From Chlorophyllum brunneum (Eukaryota > Basidiomycota > Agaricomycetes > Agaricales > Agaricaceae), in the NCBI GenBank assembly GCA_963576785.1, contig OY756149.1, positions 1,178,001 through 1,242,000 on the forward strand: a DNA stretch of 64,000 bases, in the 5' to 3' direction. The translations under genes were made by a program, and so were the position numbers. The notes under the pieces were generated by a model. That model saw only the letters and a program-made list of their open reading frames with translations, searched no databases and was not told where the DNA came from. This document shows, in pieces, positions 1-11,756 of the stretch (position 1 is the stretch's first letter; each line of letters starts with the position of its first letter).

Positions 1-368
1 TAGCAAGAAGGGTTCCAGGAATCAGCGGGTCACTTTTCACGAAGTTGTGACCCAGCATCAAAGCAACTGCGTGCACATTCAAAAGAAGAAAATATATCTT
101 GGGCACATGCGTCTTGGACTTGTCATACTTGCTTGGGCTCGTCAAACAGTTCTCATGACCATGGATTCACCTTCTGACGGACCGACGGGCCATCTCTCAA
201 TATATAGCACAACGGCATAAATGAGAGCAACCTACTCCACGCCAGCACTACGACTAACAGATCAACACTATCCCATGACCCCACACGAACACTCTCAAGT
301 CCGCGTCTCATATCACGGAAAATTCGAAGGCCTGAACCATGCGGCCTCCATTCCCGTGTACCACCGCG

Positions 369-374
369 TATAAA
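369..374 (+). promoter_or_regulatory. TATA box of the GH16-like gene
   Basis: A TATAAA hexamer lies about 40 bp upstream of the ATG at 413, a usual distance for a fungal gene with a short 5' leader. A second TATATA stretch near 199 is further away and less likely to be the core promoter. Confidence 0.5.
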
Positions 375-412
375 TTCCCCCACAAAACAGACTTTACCGT
401 GACTTGACCACA

Positions 413-1541
413 ATGTTCTTACCAACCACTACCGTACTCAGTCTCCTCGCTGCCACAGCGGGAGTCCAGGCCGCAACGATCATCCCTTCCAATTCTTTCT
501 CTTCCGTTTCGACGTTTGAGAGTTATTGGAACTACTTGTACCCATGGGGCTCAGACCACAATGGCAGTATGTCGGGTTCTTTCTAACTGTCCCGCTCCGT
601 CCACCCTAAACATTGGCCACAAGGTGCAAGGATGAAAGGAAGCTCGACCGACCATAGTCACATCAACCCAGCCTCGGGCACACTCAGTTTGGTAGCCACG
701 CCGACATCAAACCCTTCGCCACCCACGAGTTCAGCCAACCCCCACCCAGCTATTCACTATGCTAGGTATTCCTAAAACAATATCCATTAATACACTTACA
801 CATATTGACAAATTGACAGCGGTGCCGTCCACGCGAAAGCCCAAATCACAATCACTCGCACGAACGGATACACCATTTCTGGTGAATTCAGTTCCCCAAC
901 CGCCAGAGGCACCTGGCCCGCATTTTGGTGAGTCTTACTACCCTTTGATCCCGCACAAGTTTCTTCATACTCATCATACGCCATCTTCCAGGCTCACCGT
1001 AAGTCCAACCCGAACCTGTCTCCGGGATTCGCGCCTATTACCTCCCAAAATTCTTACGCGGCGGATAACATTAGGCCGTGAACAGCTGGCCTCCCGAAAC
1101 TGACATCGGCGAATGGAAAGGCACAAACCAAAACTGGTACAATACCTTCAACACTTCCTCTATCGTCCGCTCCGACCTCGTCAATTGGCCCGGTGATCTT
1201 TCCTTCCACTCCCTCAAAGCCGTGCTTACAGCCGAATCCAACGGAGCTGATGTCAAGATTGATTTCTACATGGACAATATACACCGCGCAACTCAGTACG
1301 GTCAAGGATTTGTTGGGAAACCACTTTGGTTGTACGTGAAATTCATTTCTTTCTTGCAATGGAAGCTGATTGATTTGTGTGGGGATAGGATTATCAACTT
1401 GCAGGTATGATTGGTTGACGTGATCTCCGTGTATGAATCCGCTCAACGCAGCTTCTGTAGATGGAAGGGTCCTCTGGATCTCCTGGTCCAAGTGGTACGA
1501 CTACTTACAAGGTTCGAAATGTTGAGGTCACCACAAACTAG
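413..1541 (+). CDS. Secreted GH16-like glucanase (endo-beta-glucan hydrolase fold)
   Basis: Seven exons give a 254-residue protein: 413-566, 624-765, 820-927, 992-998, 1075-1331, 1389-1404 and 1461-1541; the lengths add to whole codons and all junctions are GT-AG. Residues 1-20 form a signal peptide (MFLPTTTVLSLLAATAGVQA), so the product is secreted. The core reads WPAFWLT, then WPPETDIGEW, which contains the ExDxxE signature of GH16 with both catalytic glutamates and the helper Asp. The C-terminus (NLQMEGSSGSPGPSGTTTY followed by a final beta strand) is the usual end of fungal members. Family knowledge: GH16 enzymes cut beta-1,3/1,4-glucans or related wall polysaccharides; the substrate here cannot be read from sequence. 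Exon 4 is only 7 nt and exon 6 only 16 nt. The start is the first ATG before the signal peptide; a TTG just upstream in the same frame is not needed. Confidence 0.88.
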
Positions 1542-1863
1542 TTGATGTGCACAGAACTCCTTTGCGTAAAAATAACGTAGCGACCGAATAAAATGGATGT
1601 AGCTGACTCTCCCGGTCCACTAAGCCGGGTCCGATACCACATCCTCGCAGTTAGAGCCGGACACGCCAAGCTCCCGCACTATTGGCCATCCTGATTGGAC
1701 TTGAGAATGCGAACATTCCATATTATTTGGGGAGATCGTTATCATTTACAACCTGCGGAGGCACACGCTACGACATATCCATGGGAGCAGTGTGGCCATG
1801 GCTTATGCATAACGAACGATTCAACACTATCCGCCATACACAATAAGCAACTGTAAGGTATTT
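1542..1863. other. Intergenic stretch
   Basis: No convincing coding frame or RNA gene was seen between the GH16-like gene and the broken minus-strand gene. It probably holds the 3' ends of both converging genes. Confidence 0.4.
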
Positions 1864-2578
1864 TTAAACGTCAAGACTCACATATCGGGTGTCATAATCC
1901 GGGTGGTCACTCTTCATCCATCCGAATTCAAGCCCTTCGGGAGGTTTTATCTTGTGTTTTTCCAGGAATTTGTAGAAGGCGGCCATGTAGGTCCTATCAA
2001 CGTCTTTCTCTTGGCAGATCACGAAATAATCTTGATGACCCTCGTCCACCTGGTCCTCACTGTTGTAGTTGGTAAACCGAAGAGGAAAGAACATGTATTT
2101 TACCCCGTCGTCTGGCTCATTGGGGAGGGGGGTCTTCTGGTTCCATGTCTTCGTGGTGGTAAGCGAAACGAAGAAAGGATACCTCAGAGGTCGAACATAC
2201 ATCGAAATGGCGGCGTCAGTTTTCGGTCATCTTTGGAAAGAAAATTGCGCCATGTTTGGTAGAGAAGTGTGTAGTGGACCAAATCTTTTATGTCCGAGGT
2301 GAGGTCCCAGGGACCCGGAAGAGTGACGGTCCATTCCCTCCAAATATGAGCGGGAATCTTGTAGCCACTCCACCAGGCCATTCGATGATTGGGAATGGGG
2401 GGCATTGTGATCCTCAGAATAGGGAAATCGGCATGCACCAAGCAATGTATCACGTGTGCCGAACAAAGCCGAAGTTGAAGCAAGTGGATTGACCAGCAAC
2501 CACAACTTTGTGGGCGTCAACGTCCAAGGCAAGCACAATATCGCTATTTTGAACAGCGCGACCAACCTTTGCCGGCGT
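1864..2578 (-). pseudogene. Unrecognised gene broken by a one-base frameshift
   Basis: Three minus-strand blocks read like one protein. The first opens after a stop near 2579 and ends at FNFGFVRHT; a 41-nt GT-AG intron joins it in frame to ITMPPIPNHRMAWWSGYKIP. That block runs to a stop after RCMFDL near 2184. The last block (MYVRPLRYPFFVSLTTTKTW to YVSLDV) is open from about 2235 to the stop at 1864-1866 but in another frame. One extra A in the short A-run near 2229-2232 would join the last two blocks, so this is either a true frameshift or an assembly base error. I do not recognise the family; the tail is acidic and charged with no signal peptide or membrane segment. The N-terminus is missing or in an exon I could not place. 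Confidence 0.45.
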
Positions 2579-2682
2579 TTACCAGCGCCGGATTTACTCT
2601 AGGCTAGTACGGAATCTGCCGAGTGGTACAGCCCTTAAGCCAAGACTCCAGGTCGCTTAATACGATACTGGTTACCCTCGTC

Positions 2683-5008
2683 ATGTCCAGCGCTCGTTCC
2701 AGCCTACATCAATTCAACTCTCTCCTACCCATCATTTCCCTTTTTTTCTCGATTCAGGACGTGTCTGCGAGCTCAACGTCGCTATTCCAATCAACATATC
2801 AAACAATCCCCACACCACTGTGCAGTGCAGACGCTGCTGTGACGGTTGATATGGGGCTCGCGTCTATGACACCCGGATCGCACAATGAGGCAAATCCAGA
2901 CCCTGTACCCTATATTTACCGCCCCCCACAGGTGCCCCTTGACGTCGAGGATTATCCCGTAGCACCAGCTGGCCTAGAGCTCGAACAGGTTCATGTATTT
3001 GTGAGGCATGGTGCGTAATATTATCCCTTCGTCGTGTTCCTCTAAAGTTCCGTACAGGTGAGCGAACGCCAGTCGGAGTTCGTCTAGCCGATGCGCCAGC
3101 AAATATCCCACCTCATTGGATCATGTGTAAGACCGCAAGAAGGTTTCAAGCCGCGGTTACTGAGGCAACAGATGTGCGTAGCACAGAGCAGGGGTGGAAC
3201 AAATCGTTCCAGACTCGCAAGATGGTGGAACGCATAGATGGCATGGCCGTCGAGGGTGAATGGTGAGTTCCCCCACCCTTGAAGAACGGAGTGACTGATG
3301 CCAGGAAGTCTGCTCGGTGAATTAACCGATATAGGGAGACAGGTTCGTTTTCTTCTGTGCCTCATCCCCAGGGTCTGGCCCTTATATAACTTATCAGTCT
3401 ACGTATAATTATGGCCTGGCTTTACGCAAGCTTTATGTGGACAGGTCAGTAGCACCATATTCGTGCTCAGAGATTTGGAGATTAATCTAGTCTCTTTTAG
3501 ACTGGGCTTCATTCCTGATGTCCTAAAAGATATACCCAACGTGTATTTTAGGAGCACAAACATGCCACGGACGATGGAATCGTTACAACAAATCATACAT
3601 GGTTTATACCCCAACGAGAAATGCCACAACCACGCCTATCCTCCTCTATTAGTCAGGTGCGTTCCAGTGCGACTCTCGTAGCCCCACGGCTGAATCACAC
3701 ACAAGGAACGGCAAGGACGAGAACCTGATCGGTAATATGTATTCTTGTAAACGCCTGGAAATCCTACAAGTCAGTTTCGCGAAGGGTAGGTCCAAATCGT
3801 CTCCAAAGTACCCTTGGCTTCTTGCTGATGTGTTACAAGCTACCGCTGAGGCATACAATCACATGCTCGAACATCTCGACAAGAAGGTCTCCAAATACCT
3901 CAACGGCAACCCGATTCGAGTTGACGGTAAACCGAGGGCTTCCGGTGTCATGGATACAGTACGAATCCACATTTCGAACACGATTTCTTTACAATGCTGA
4001 TATTCCCACTCCGCAAATACCAGATTCGCGCTTCCATCGCTCATGGCATCAGGGTACCTCCAGAATTCGAGGATAAAAGTATCGTCAATGCTATTGTAAG
4101 CTCCCACAGCGTGAAATCAATGCAATTGCGCTACAGCACAGATAACAGGAACAAGCTGTGGTCCAAGAATGGTTTGCAGGTACGAACCTCATCCCCTTTA
4201 ACCGTACGCAGCTCACCCATCCACTTCGACCCCAGGGTGTAAGGTCTTCGCTAGCCATTTCCGTGCTACCCACTTACCCACATTTAGACAAGACGGAAGA
4301 AGTCCGACGGTTAGGTATGGGTCGGCTCTTGGAAGATCTGATAAACAAGATGCATCACAAAGTCGAAAAGGGAGACAAAGACCCGCTCAAAATCCTCGTA
4401 CATAGCACACATGATACCGCGATAGCGGGCTTGTGTTCGACACTTGATGTTTTTGATGAAAAGTGAGCGTATCTTCGGATCATGGGCTAGCTTTTAAGCT
4501 CATGTCTGTTTGACTTGACTAACACGTGTTCATACTTTCCCACCAGGTGGCCCGCATTCACCGCATCCATCACATTTGAGCTGTTCAAACGCCATATGAA
4601 GCCCGAGTCCCAGCGACAAAGTCAGCAGGGTATTCTGGCGAAATTAAGTTCAGGGACACCAGCCATGGAGTACTGTGAGCCTTATTATTCTCTTCCCGCG
4701 CGGACTCACCGGACTAACGAGTTATTCTTTTCCGTGCCACTGACTTCCCCAACTGAAACCATCCTCGTATCCGGAACAACATCGCGTACTCGATCTGCTG
4801 ATTCTATCTACAACGAATAGATGTGCGGATACGGTACCAGAATAAGAATATGGCCTTGCCGATGTGCGCCGATAAGGGCAAACATCTGGATGGTGCGCCT
4901 GAATTTTGCACGTTCAAGGCATTCCGTGACAGGGTGCAAGAGTTGATTCCGGAGGATTGGGAGGCAGAATGTCTGCCGAGCGGGAGGGCATCATTACAAC
5001 ACTATTAA
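2683..5008 (+). CDS. Secreted or lysosomal-type histidine acid phosphatase
   Basis: Twelve exons (2683-3010, 3058-3262, 3309-3342, 3398-3444, 3501-3656, 3706-3785, 3840-3958, 4024-4095, 4149-4179, 4288-4462, 4547-4674, 4821-5008) sum to 1563 nt, a 520-residue protein. The active-site motif VRHGERTPVG (RHGxRxP, with the phosphohistidine) is split by the first intron. The second signature STHDTAIAGL supplies the catalytic HD pair. ECLLGELTDIGRQ and the C-terminal PMCADKGKHLDG are also typical of this branch-2 histidine phosphatase family, which removes phosphate from small esters or lipids at acid pH. A hydrophobic stretch (SLLPIISLFF) near residue 13 looks like a signal or anchor, placing the enzyme in the secretory route. 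ATG 2683 is chosen because it directly precedes this stretch. The 3309-3342 exon requires the AG at 3307-3308 rather than the nearer CAG to keep frame. Confidence 0.88.
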
Positions 5009-5362
5009 TACCCAGTAATCGATGAGCTTTCCAGGGTTTTGGGTCTTGGGACACACTGATTTTACTTATCCCGATACCCAACCCGCGGTGTTCCTGGCTG
5101 CCACACGTTCTCCACTCGACCACCGCCTATCCGGGCTCTAGGTACCAAGCAGTATCCCTGGTAAACCCCACTACCCCGAATTCCCTTATGTGAATTATGA
5201 GCAGATCTCAAATAGTGGGGCTACTTACGCCCACCAATCGCTACGTTCTAGACTTCTAGTCGCTACGTCGTGACGCCATAGGGACCCTCGTTTGTCGTAA
5301 CGGAGTTCTTCAATGAACACAGTTGTATCAGGAAACCGCGGATCTACCGTTTACGGTGATTA

Positions 5363-5614
5363 TCAGGGGAAACAATAACGAGAAAAATATAGCAGGAAGG
5401 TAAGATCTCCAAAAATGATTATTTGAGCTGATGTGCATATGATAAAAATCATCAAAATCGGATTTCCGACGTTCCTCCAGTCAGCCAGCTGAAGCACAGA
5501 TATGATACATCCTGTCATGCGTCCGATTGATCTTGCGATGGTCGATTTGATGATGTCATAGGTTACACTGGCCGCGTCTTGCTTGCTGGTCACTTGAGCT
5601 GCTTGGGCGAACAT
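5363..5614 (-). CDS. Possible small hydrophobic protein
   Basis: An 83-codon minus-strand frame starts at 5614 and ends with a strongly hydrophobic half (PILMIFIICTSAQIIIFGDL) that could form one membrane segment. Codon content is plausible but I found no motif. A possible upstream exon lies near 5780-5840 (start MLGGASVEKEP), but no clear splice joins it. It lies divergently upstream of the dehydrogenase gene and may be chance. Confidence 0.22.
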   Translation of the reverse strand: MFAQAAQVTSKQDAASVTYDIIKSTIARSIGRMTGCIISVLQLADWRNVGNPILMIFIICTSAQIIIFGDLTFLLYFSRYCFP

Positions 5615-5927
5615 AATTCAGGCTGCGATGAGAAGATGGTAGAGATGTATCATGAATTAAGCTGGAGAGGAACGACACAGGATCTGAATGTATGGCGAAG
5701 TCTCGATGCTCGATGCTCGACGAGATGGCGATAACAGATGGAGTGGAACGAATCAGGTTTTGGGGACCATACGGAGATTTTTTTTCTAGTCTTCGGCGCT
5801 TTCCAGGGGTTCTTTTTCGACGCTAGCACCACCAAGCATATCGGCATCGGTTAGCTGTTGCCTGGCAGTCCATTTGTCACATGTGAACGTGAACAAGATT
5901 AACGCTGATAGAGATGGCAAGAGTGCT

Positions 5928-5933
5928 TATATA
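5928..5933 (+). promoter_or_regulatory. TATA box of the polyol dehydrogenase gene
   Basis: TATATA about 100 bp before the ATG at 6034, followed by a pyrimidine-rich leader. Confidence 0.45.
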
Positions 5934-6033
5934 GCCCGAGGGTACGGCTGTCAAACACTGCGTTATCGATAGTCGTCTGCTCCTGATCTTTCTCTAATCC
6001 TCCAATTCATTTGACCTTCCTGTTGTCAAAATC

Positions 6034-7636
6034 ATGCCTGAGGGAACTATGAAAGCCCTCTGGTACAGTGCGGTATGTTCTTCAATTTCTCGTCGCCTCA
6101 GTAGAGCTAATACGCAGTGGACGATTTGGTAGCCGAAGCAGTTTGATATCAGGGATGTACCAATCCCTAAGTGTGGCGATGGCGATGTCCTATTGAAAGG
6201 TACGTTCGAGTTTCTCTCTCATAGTGGCATGGAGGAATTGAGTAGTACCACTCCCCTAGTCACCTGTTGTGGTATGTATAACCAGGCAAATTTTACCCAG
6301 GAACACACTATAACACGCAGCGCATTAAGGTATCTGTGGTACCGATGCCCATATTGACGAGGTAAGAACTCGTTATGGATTCAGAATTTGTTAGCTGATC
6401 TTACTACTCAGGGAGAGTTCATGGCAAAATTCCCCGTACGTTACATGAAGCGTCCTCGTCATTGATCCAGAGATCCTGAGGTTATAATAGCTCATTCCAG
6501 GCCACGAGGCCATCGGGACCATCGTCGAGATGGGCAAAGACGTCAAGGGATTCGCCATTGGTGACCGTTGTGTGGCCGATGTGGGCATCACGGTAAGTCG
6601 CCGTTCCGTAATTCAAACGACACAGCCACTGAGATCGGTTACTTGTAAACCTGGTCCCTTGTTCCTCATCGTTCGTGATGTCAATGGTGTCCACGATCTG
6701 ACGATTGCAGTGCGACACCTGCTTCTATTGCCGACGAGGGGAGTCTTTGCTCTGCGAGAACTTCAGAGCCTGTGGTGTCGCCGAAGACGGTGGATTCGCG
6801 GAATACATTCGCTAGTAAGTATTTGTACTTCAGGTTAGACCACTGCGGGGTCTGAACATTATGTCAGCCGACAGGAGAAGCTCTACAAGATTAAAAACCT
6901 CACCGATGAGGAAGCTACACTTCTTGAACCTGCAGCTTGTGCCATCCACGGTCTCGACAAACTCAACCCCGGCGTCGGGATCGAAGTTTTACTCTTCGGT
7001 GCAGGACCTACCGGTCTGATCCTCGCACAACTCCTCAAGCAGAACGGCGCTTCTCGAGTTGTGATCGCGGCCAACAAAGGTATCAAGATGGACATCGCCA
7101 AGCAGCTGAACGCAGGTGATGAGTACATCGAACTCGATCGTCAAAACCCAGGAGCACAATGGCAGAAATTGAAGGACGACAACCCTTACGGGTTCGATGT
7201 CGTCGTTGAGGCAACTGGTGTCGAGAAGCTGGCCAATGATAGTATCAACTACGTTCGCCGAGGAGGTACGTTGATGATTTACGGAGTATATGAGAACAAG
7301 GCTCTCGTACACTGGCCTCCTTCCAAGGTGAGTATGCTCTTCTAGTACAGATCGGCCGCCATTGATTAATGAGGGTTTCTCGTTCAGATTTTCGGCGATG
7401 AGATTAGGGTAAGTATCAATGTGACACAATCCTGCTTCGCGTGCTGAATGGTGCTCGGGTAGATTATCGGGTCATTCTCCCAAACTTTCTGCTTCCCGCG
7501 TGCCGTCGCCTACCTCGATAGCGGCAAGGTCAACCTCAAAGGGATGGTGACTGATGTTTTCAAGCTCGAAGATTATCGCCTAGCTCTTGACAAGATGAGA
7601 AGCAGGGGTGCTCTCAAGATTGCCATTAAGCCTTGA
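6034..7636 (+). CDS. Zinc-dependent polyol dehydrogenase, D-arabinitol dehydrogenase type
   Basis: Ten exons (6034-6072, 6133-6199, 6260-6271, 6330-6361, 6412-6435, 6491-6592, 6711-6814, 6868-7327, 7388-7408, 7463-7636) give 344 residues, the usual length of medium-chain dehydrogenases. [18 protein letters not shown] holds the first catalytic-zinc Cys, PGHEAIG the zinc His, and [15 protein letters not shown] the four structural-zinc cysteines. [20 protein letters not shown] is the Rossmann dinucleotide site. The run [17 protein letters not shown], the [15 protein letters not shown] block and WPPSKIFGDEIR resemble fungal D-arabinitol/sorbitol-type dehydrogenases, which oxidise the polyol to the keto sugar with NAD(P). 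The exact substrate is an inference. The third exon is only 12 nt and the fifth 24 nt. The protein lacks a signal peptide and should be cytosolic. Confidence 0.88.
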
Positions 7637-8392
7637 GACCGTTCCATGAGGAACAGTCGGCGGGTGGAAAACCAAACTGGTTGTATGAACTAATACCCAC
7701 TGTGTAATATAATCTGACCAGCACACCTTGCTGGATTTGTGTTGCGGACACATAATCCTTGCCAACTCTGAGTGCGCAACACCACATCTAGAGGCAAATA
7801 TTCCTGTTCAGTCCTGTCGTTCCGCGTGTACCCAGCGCTACATATTCATTGAAGGGATTCGCGTCATGGGCTTTTCGCCAGCCACACCTCCGGCACTACC
7901 TCCTATTCCACTACAGACAGGTATCACTATCCTTCTCGATGTCAGTCCGCCATTGGTGCCCTGAAGACGCGTATCAACGCGGGCGAGGTTAAAGACATTA
8001 CGAGGCAGCTCCTGAGGTCAAACGCTTTGAGCAGTAGTAAAAACATCTAGAACATCTGACCCTGAACGGGCCTTCTTTTGTGGACTCCTTTATCGCCTAT
8101 CTGGCTTTGTGGACAGCGTAACTGAGTTCCATTTCTTCGGGCAAGGAGACACTTGGAAGCTGTGGAAAGATTGACAGGTCCTTGAGATTAGGTACTTGGG
8201 ATGCGAGGCTAATCCAATTGTTCTATCAGGATCCGATAATGGCGTTCATAGGGCCAGGATAGGGTAGAGGGCCGTAAAGCGTGCAACTCACAATTTTCCA
8301 AGTTATGAGTACCCCTACCGACATTGTCTCAAATGAAGCACATTCGTGGAGTGCGCTAAAGCGGCATTTATTGGGGAGCTGTAGTGGAGGGG
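7637..8392. other. Intergenic stretch without a clear gene
   Basis: Short frames occur on both strands but none has splice or motif support. The region separates the dehydrogenase from the tail of the minus-strand F-box/LRR-like gene. Confidence 0.4.
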
Positions 8393-9480
8393 CTAGGAAA
8401 AGGCCAAGTTTTCGAAGGAACGCAGAATGACGGGAAAGAATTGTGGGAGCATATTGATCAATTCAGAACATCCAGCCTCTAGCATGTGTTTCAACTCAAG
8501 GGTTTTCAGGCCCTAAAACGAATGTAAATATGGCCCATGGATAGAGAACGCTGTCGTCCTCGAAGGCGAAGTTCTTGAGAGAGATCCGTTGTTCCTTTAG
8601 GATTTGACAGATAAGCTCGATGGAAAAAGTTGGATTCGGAGGGTGCAGGGTGGGTACCGAACCGGATCTAAGGGTCTTGAGGTGCTGAAGATAAACAGCT
8701 ATCTGGCGGAAATCGTCGGGTGCGATTATAATTCCTGTTATCTCCAAAGTTTTGAGGCGAAGCTGCCCTTGAAAATACGGGCAAAAATAGTGCTTAAGGA
8801 CACACCTGGATTGGTCAGGCGGCTACTTATTGGACAGCGCGTGATATGCAAACGTTCGAGTGTGGCGCAACATGACACTAGACGGGATAGCAGTTCGTTC
8901 AGCTTAGCGGCGGTAAAATCTTCGAAGGTTACAGAAAAGCGATCTGGCATCATGGCTATTTTTCCAGAATGTTTTTTTTTGGTAAATGAATGAGTAGACC
9001 TTCCGGGACCTGCGAGAAAGTCATATACCTCACCCGTCGCACATTCGTTAATGCAGTTAGGGCGTCCTTTAAATTCATGAGCAATGCGTCTGCAGCAATC
9101 TTCATAATTTCCATTTGGTCGCTGCCTTCAGCTACATCGTTCTGGTTAAATCGATCCGCCAGAAAAAACTTGAGCTCTTTCGTCCATGTGAAAGCCCTCG
9201 TCGATCGGGTGGCCAAAGCGTTCAGAATCTCGGTCGCATGAGGAGCCCTAAGCTGACTAGAAGGGTTGCTTGTGGTGAAAAGTACGAATAGGCATTTAAG
9301 GAATAGAAGGGGAGTGACTAGTTCATTGAAGGTTCGGGAGGTAGGTCTGAAGGCGCAGAGGTCTAAAGGAGAGCACTGTAAATATTTTGGGCATATGTAA
9401 CCTGTGATCGACACCCACTAAATGAATGACCAGCAGGATTACGTCTGTTGGGAGAAGCGCAAGTCGACTTCATTCTCCAT
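8393..9480 (-). CDS. F-box / leucine-rich-repeat-like protein (5' end uncertain)
   Basis: Read on the minus strand, an F-box begins near 9456 with LPTDVILLVIHL; removing a 46-nt intron (donor GTGGGT, acceptor ACAG) joins it to CSPLDLCAFRPTSRTFNEL, which is the F-box core. Further GT-AG introns join the later blocks: one just before AMMPDRFSVTFEDF, a 38-nt one producing PGQLRLKTLEITG, and one joining to GLKTLELKHMLEAGC, ending at the stop 8393-8395. The repeated L-K-T-L-E pattern suggests leucine-rich-repeat-like strands. F-box proteins recruit substrates to SCF ubiquitin ligases. The first exon is unclear: the F-box frame has a stop a few codons upstream and no ATG was placed, so the gene may be broken at its start. 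The 38-nt intron is unusually short. Confidence 0.5.
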
Positions 9481-9870
9481 TCGTGCGACGGCTTCCGCAT
9501 ATTTGGTTGGTCTACAACATCACGTGCCTAGGTGTGATATCCATGAGTGCTTTGGCGAGTTTATATTCTTTCAATAAATTATTCAATAAACCAGTGAAGA
9601 GCATCCCCGTGTCTGAAAACTCAGTGAGAACAGAGCGTAAGGGCCCTGGTATCCAGCAAAGCGTTTGCGAAAGGCGAACACCTTTCCAACTACACGGCGA
9701 AGTCAGTCAAGCGTTCAGCTGATGTTTTCGCCCTTTATTTTGGGCTGCGACTTAGATGGAAAAAAGAGTACCATAATTGGCGATGATAGTTATTCTGAGG
9801 TTATTTACGGATGGCACAGTAAAACTACACAAACACCCGAGTAGATTTCCATAAGTCAAAGTTCAGAGAC

Positions 9871-11717
9871 TTAGTTGATGGTGGAAGTCGTGAAAGGAGT
9901 GGTCGCAAATCCAACGCGATGGTTAGCAGTGTCAAAGACAGAATAGAAGCGCTCAAGGAAGGCAAAGCCATCGACGAAATCGAAACCTTCGCCACTGGGT
10001 GTACCAAGGTCACCAACAATCAGATAGACACTGTTGGAATTACCCCCGATAGCAGAGTTGAGTGCACGAGGCCAGATTTGGGCGTTGGCAGTCAACTCGT
10101 ACGTAACCTGTATCCCGGTGGTTCGTGAAAAGCTTTAGTTCTATCACAAGGAAATACTTACACCCCCAGTTGTGAAGAACAAACTCTGCAGGTTCGCGAA
10201 TTGAGATTGAGTAAGGCGGAGGAGGCCAGTGGTATTGTCCTGGACGGCACCAGTCGCCTGTCTATAGCGGGTGATGGCATCGGTGGCAAGGAGGACGAGA
10301 GTTGTACCTGGTTGGATTATGATTGGCGTGCAAAAGGTTGATAGAATATCCTGGTACTTACCTGTATCAACGATTCCGGCGGTGGTCGACAATATGTTGG
10401 TAGAAGAACCGTAGCGGACAGACTGGTTGATACCCCAGAAGAGGCTTGATGGTTGGGTGGAAGTGATAGGACTGGATATAGATCATGTTAATACCAAGGA
10501 CTTCAATACAAAGTTAAGGATACATACGTGAAGTGGATGCTTCCGGTCAACTTAGAAGAGTCGGTGCCACCTAGAATAAACGTTGTTGGTGCTGATGCAG
10601 ACAAGAAGTCACAAATCTTACCCCATGTGATCTCTCCGTTAAGGCTCTCGATAGTGTCTGTTGGCTCGAACGAGATACCTATTTCGTTGGCGTTGATCAG
10701 GCCTCTGGAAAAGAGGTTGTCGGTGACGGTGGGGATAAGAGACCCAGTTGCAGGGGAGAGCGTTCCTTTTCGTCCAGTGTTAGTCCTCGGTGAATCTAAA
10801 TCGTAATCATTGGTTACCTTGGGTAAGATCAACAGGGCCTATACTGTTAAAAAAAATCTGTGAGTGGAATTTAGTCAGTGATTAAAGATTACGCATACCC
10901 CAAAATACCATCAGTGCCGTCGAAGCCAACGGACTAGATTGGGCATGAATACATCGGCAGCAAAACCATGAAAACGTAGACCAACCCTGGTTGCAACTCC
11001 AATGGATTGCTGGGGGATAACGAGGGAACTGAGGGTGACAGTATCCGTGAACTCATTGCCTGAGGCATGCCGGTTAGCCGGAGTGCCTAGACTTTCAAAG
11101 AGTTGGTATGCACACCTGAGAATGATCCCGATCCGTATGTTACCGACTTTACCGAACGGGGTCAACGGGTGATCATCACCGAGGAGAAAGAATACATACC
11201 ACGCGATTGCTAGTCTGAACACTAGTCGAGGTCCGGACATATGACCTTCCCGCACCGACCCAGGTATTTGAGCTATTTTATCAGATGGTACTTATTCTTA
11301 GCCACGCTAACTAAAGTTAGTCGACTGGGAAGCACACCTTCCAGTGTCAACAAGAAGCTGATCTATGCATGTATGACATCAATACCATCACACCACTGTC
11401 AGAAAGGGATAAGCCTCACACGTTGTGGCAGGGGAACCAACACCGACAGATGCGATGTAAGTCACAGCTTGGTTATCGAGAGGTTCGTTGACAATGGCGG
11501 CCTCCTCAAAAGTGAGCACGCCACCGAGAGCAGCCTTTGCGCGAGCTTTCAATGCCTTAGCTCTCCGGACATCATGTTTCAGCAGGTTGTGAACGCTGGT
11601 CGTGTTGACCCGCCTCGACAGGGAAAGTGCAATAGGGGACTTGCGGACCTGAACGAGCGGCGTAGCCGCTACAGAAAGAGCAAGCAGGAGAGTAGTCACA
11701 AGGGTTATAGGGAACAT
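9871..11717 (-). CDS. Secreted aspartic peptidase (A1, pepsin-like)
   Basis: ATG at 11715-11717 opens a signal peptide (MFPITLVTTLLLALSVAATP) and a basic propeptide. Exons on the minus strand include 11717-11420, 11362-11338 (25 nt), 11272-11200, 11146-11116, 11059-10986 and 10933-10899. The first active site LLVDTGSSNTWVGAG spans an intron, YGSGSFSG forms the flap-side strand, DGILG follows, and the second active site is IVDTGTTLVLLATDA; both catalytic Asp are present. The C-terminal half ends FDTANHRVGFATTPFTTSTIN at the stop 9871-9873. This is the domain order of fungal secreted A1 peptidases, active at acid pH. Near 10850 two acceptors are possible; the only one keeping frame after DGILG adds IFFNS before IGPVDL, an insertion not usual in the family. 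Divergent neighbours give no functional link. Confidence 0.85.
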
Positions 11718-11756
11718 GTCGCACTAGAAGGCCTGAGAGTGCGCTGGATTCCCTAG

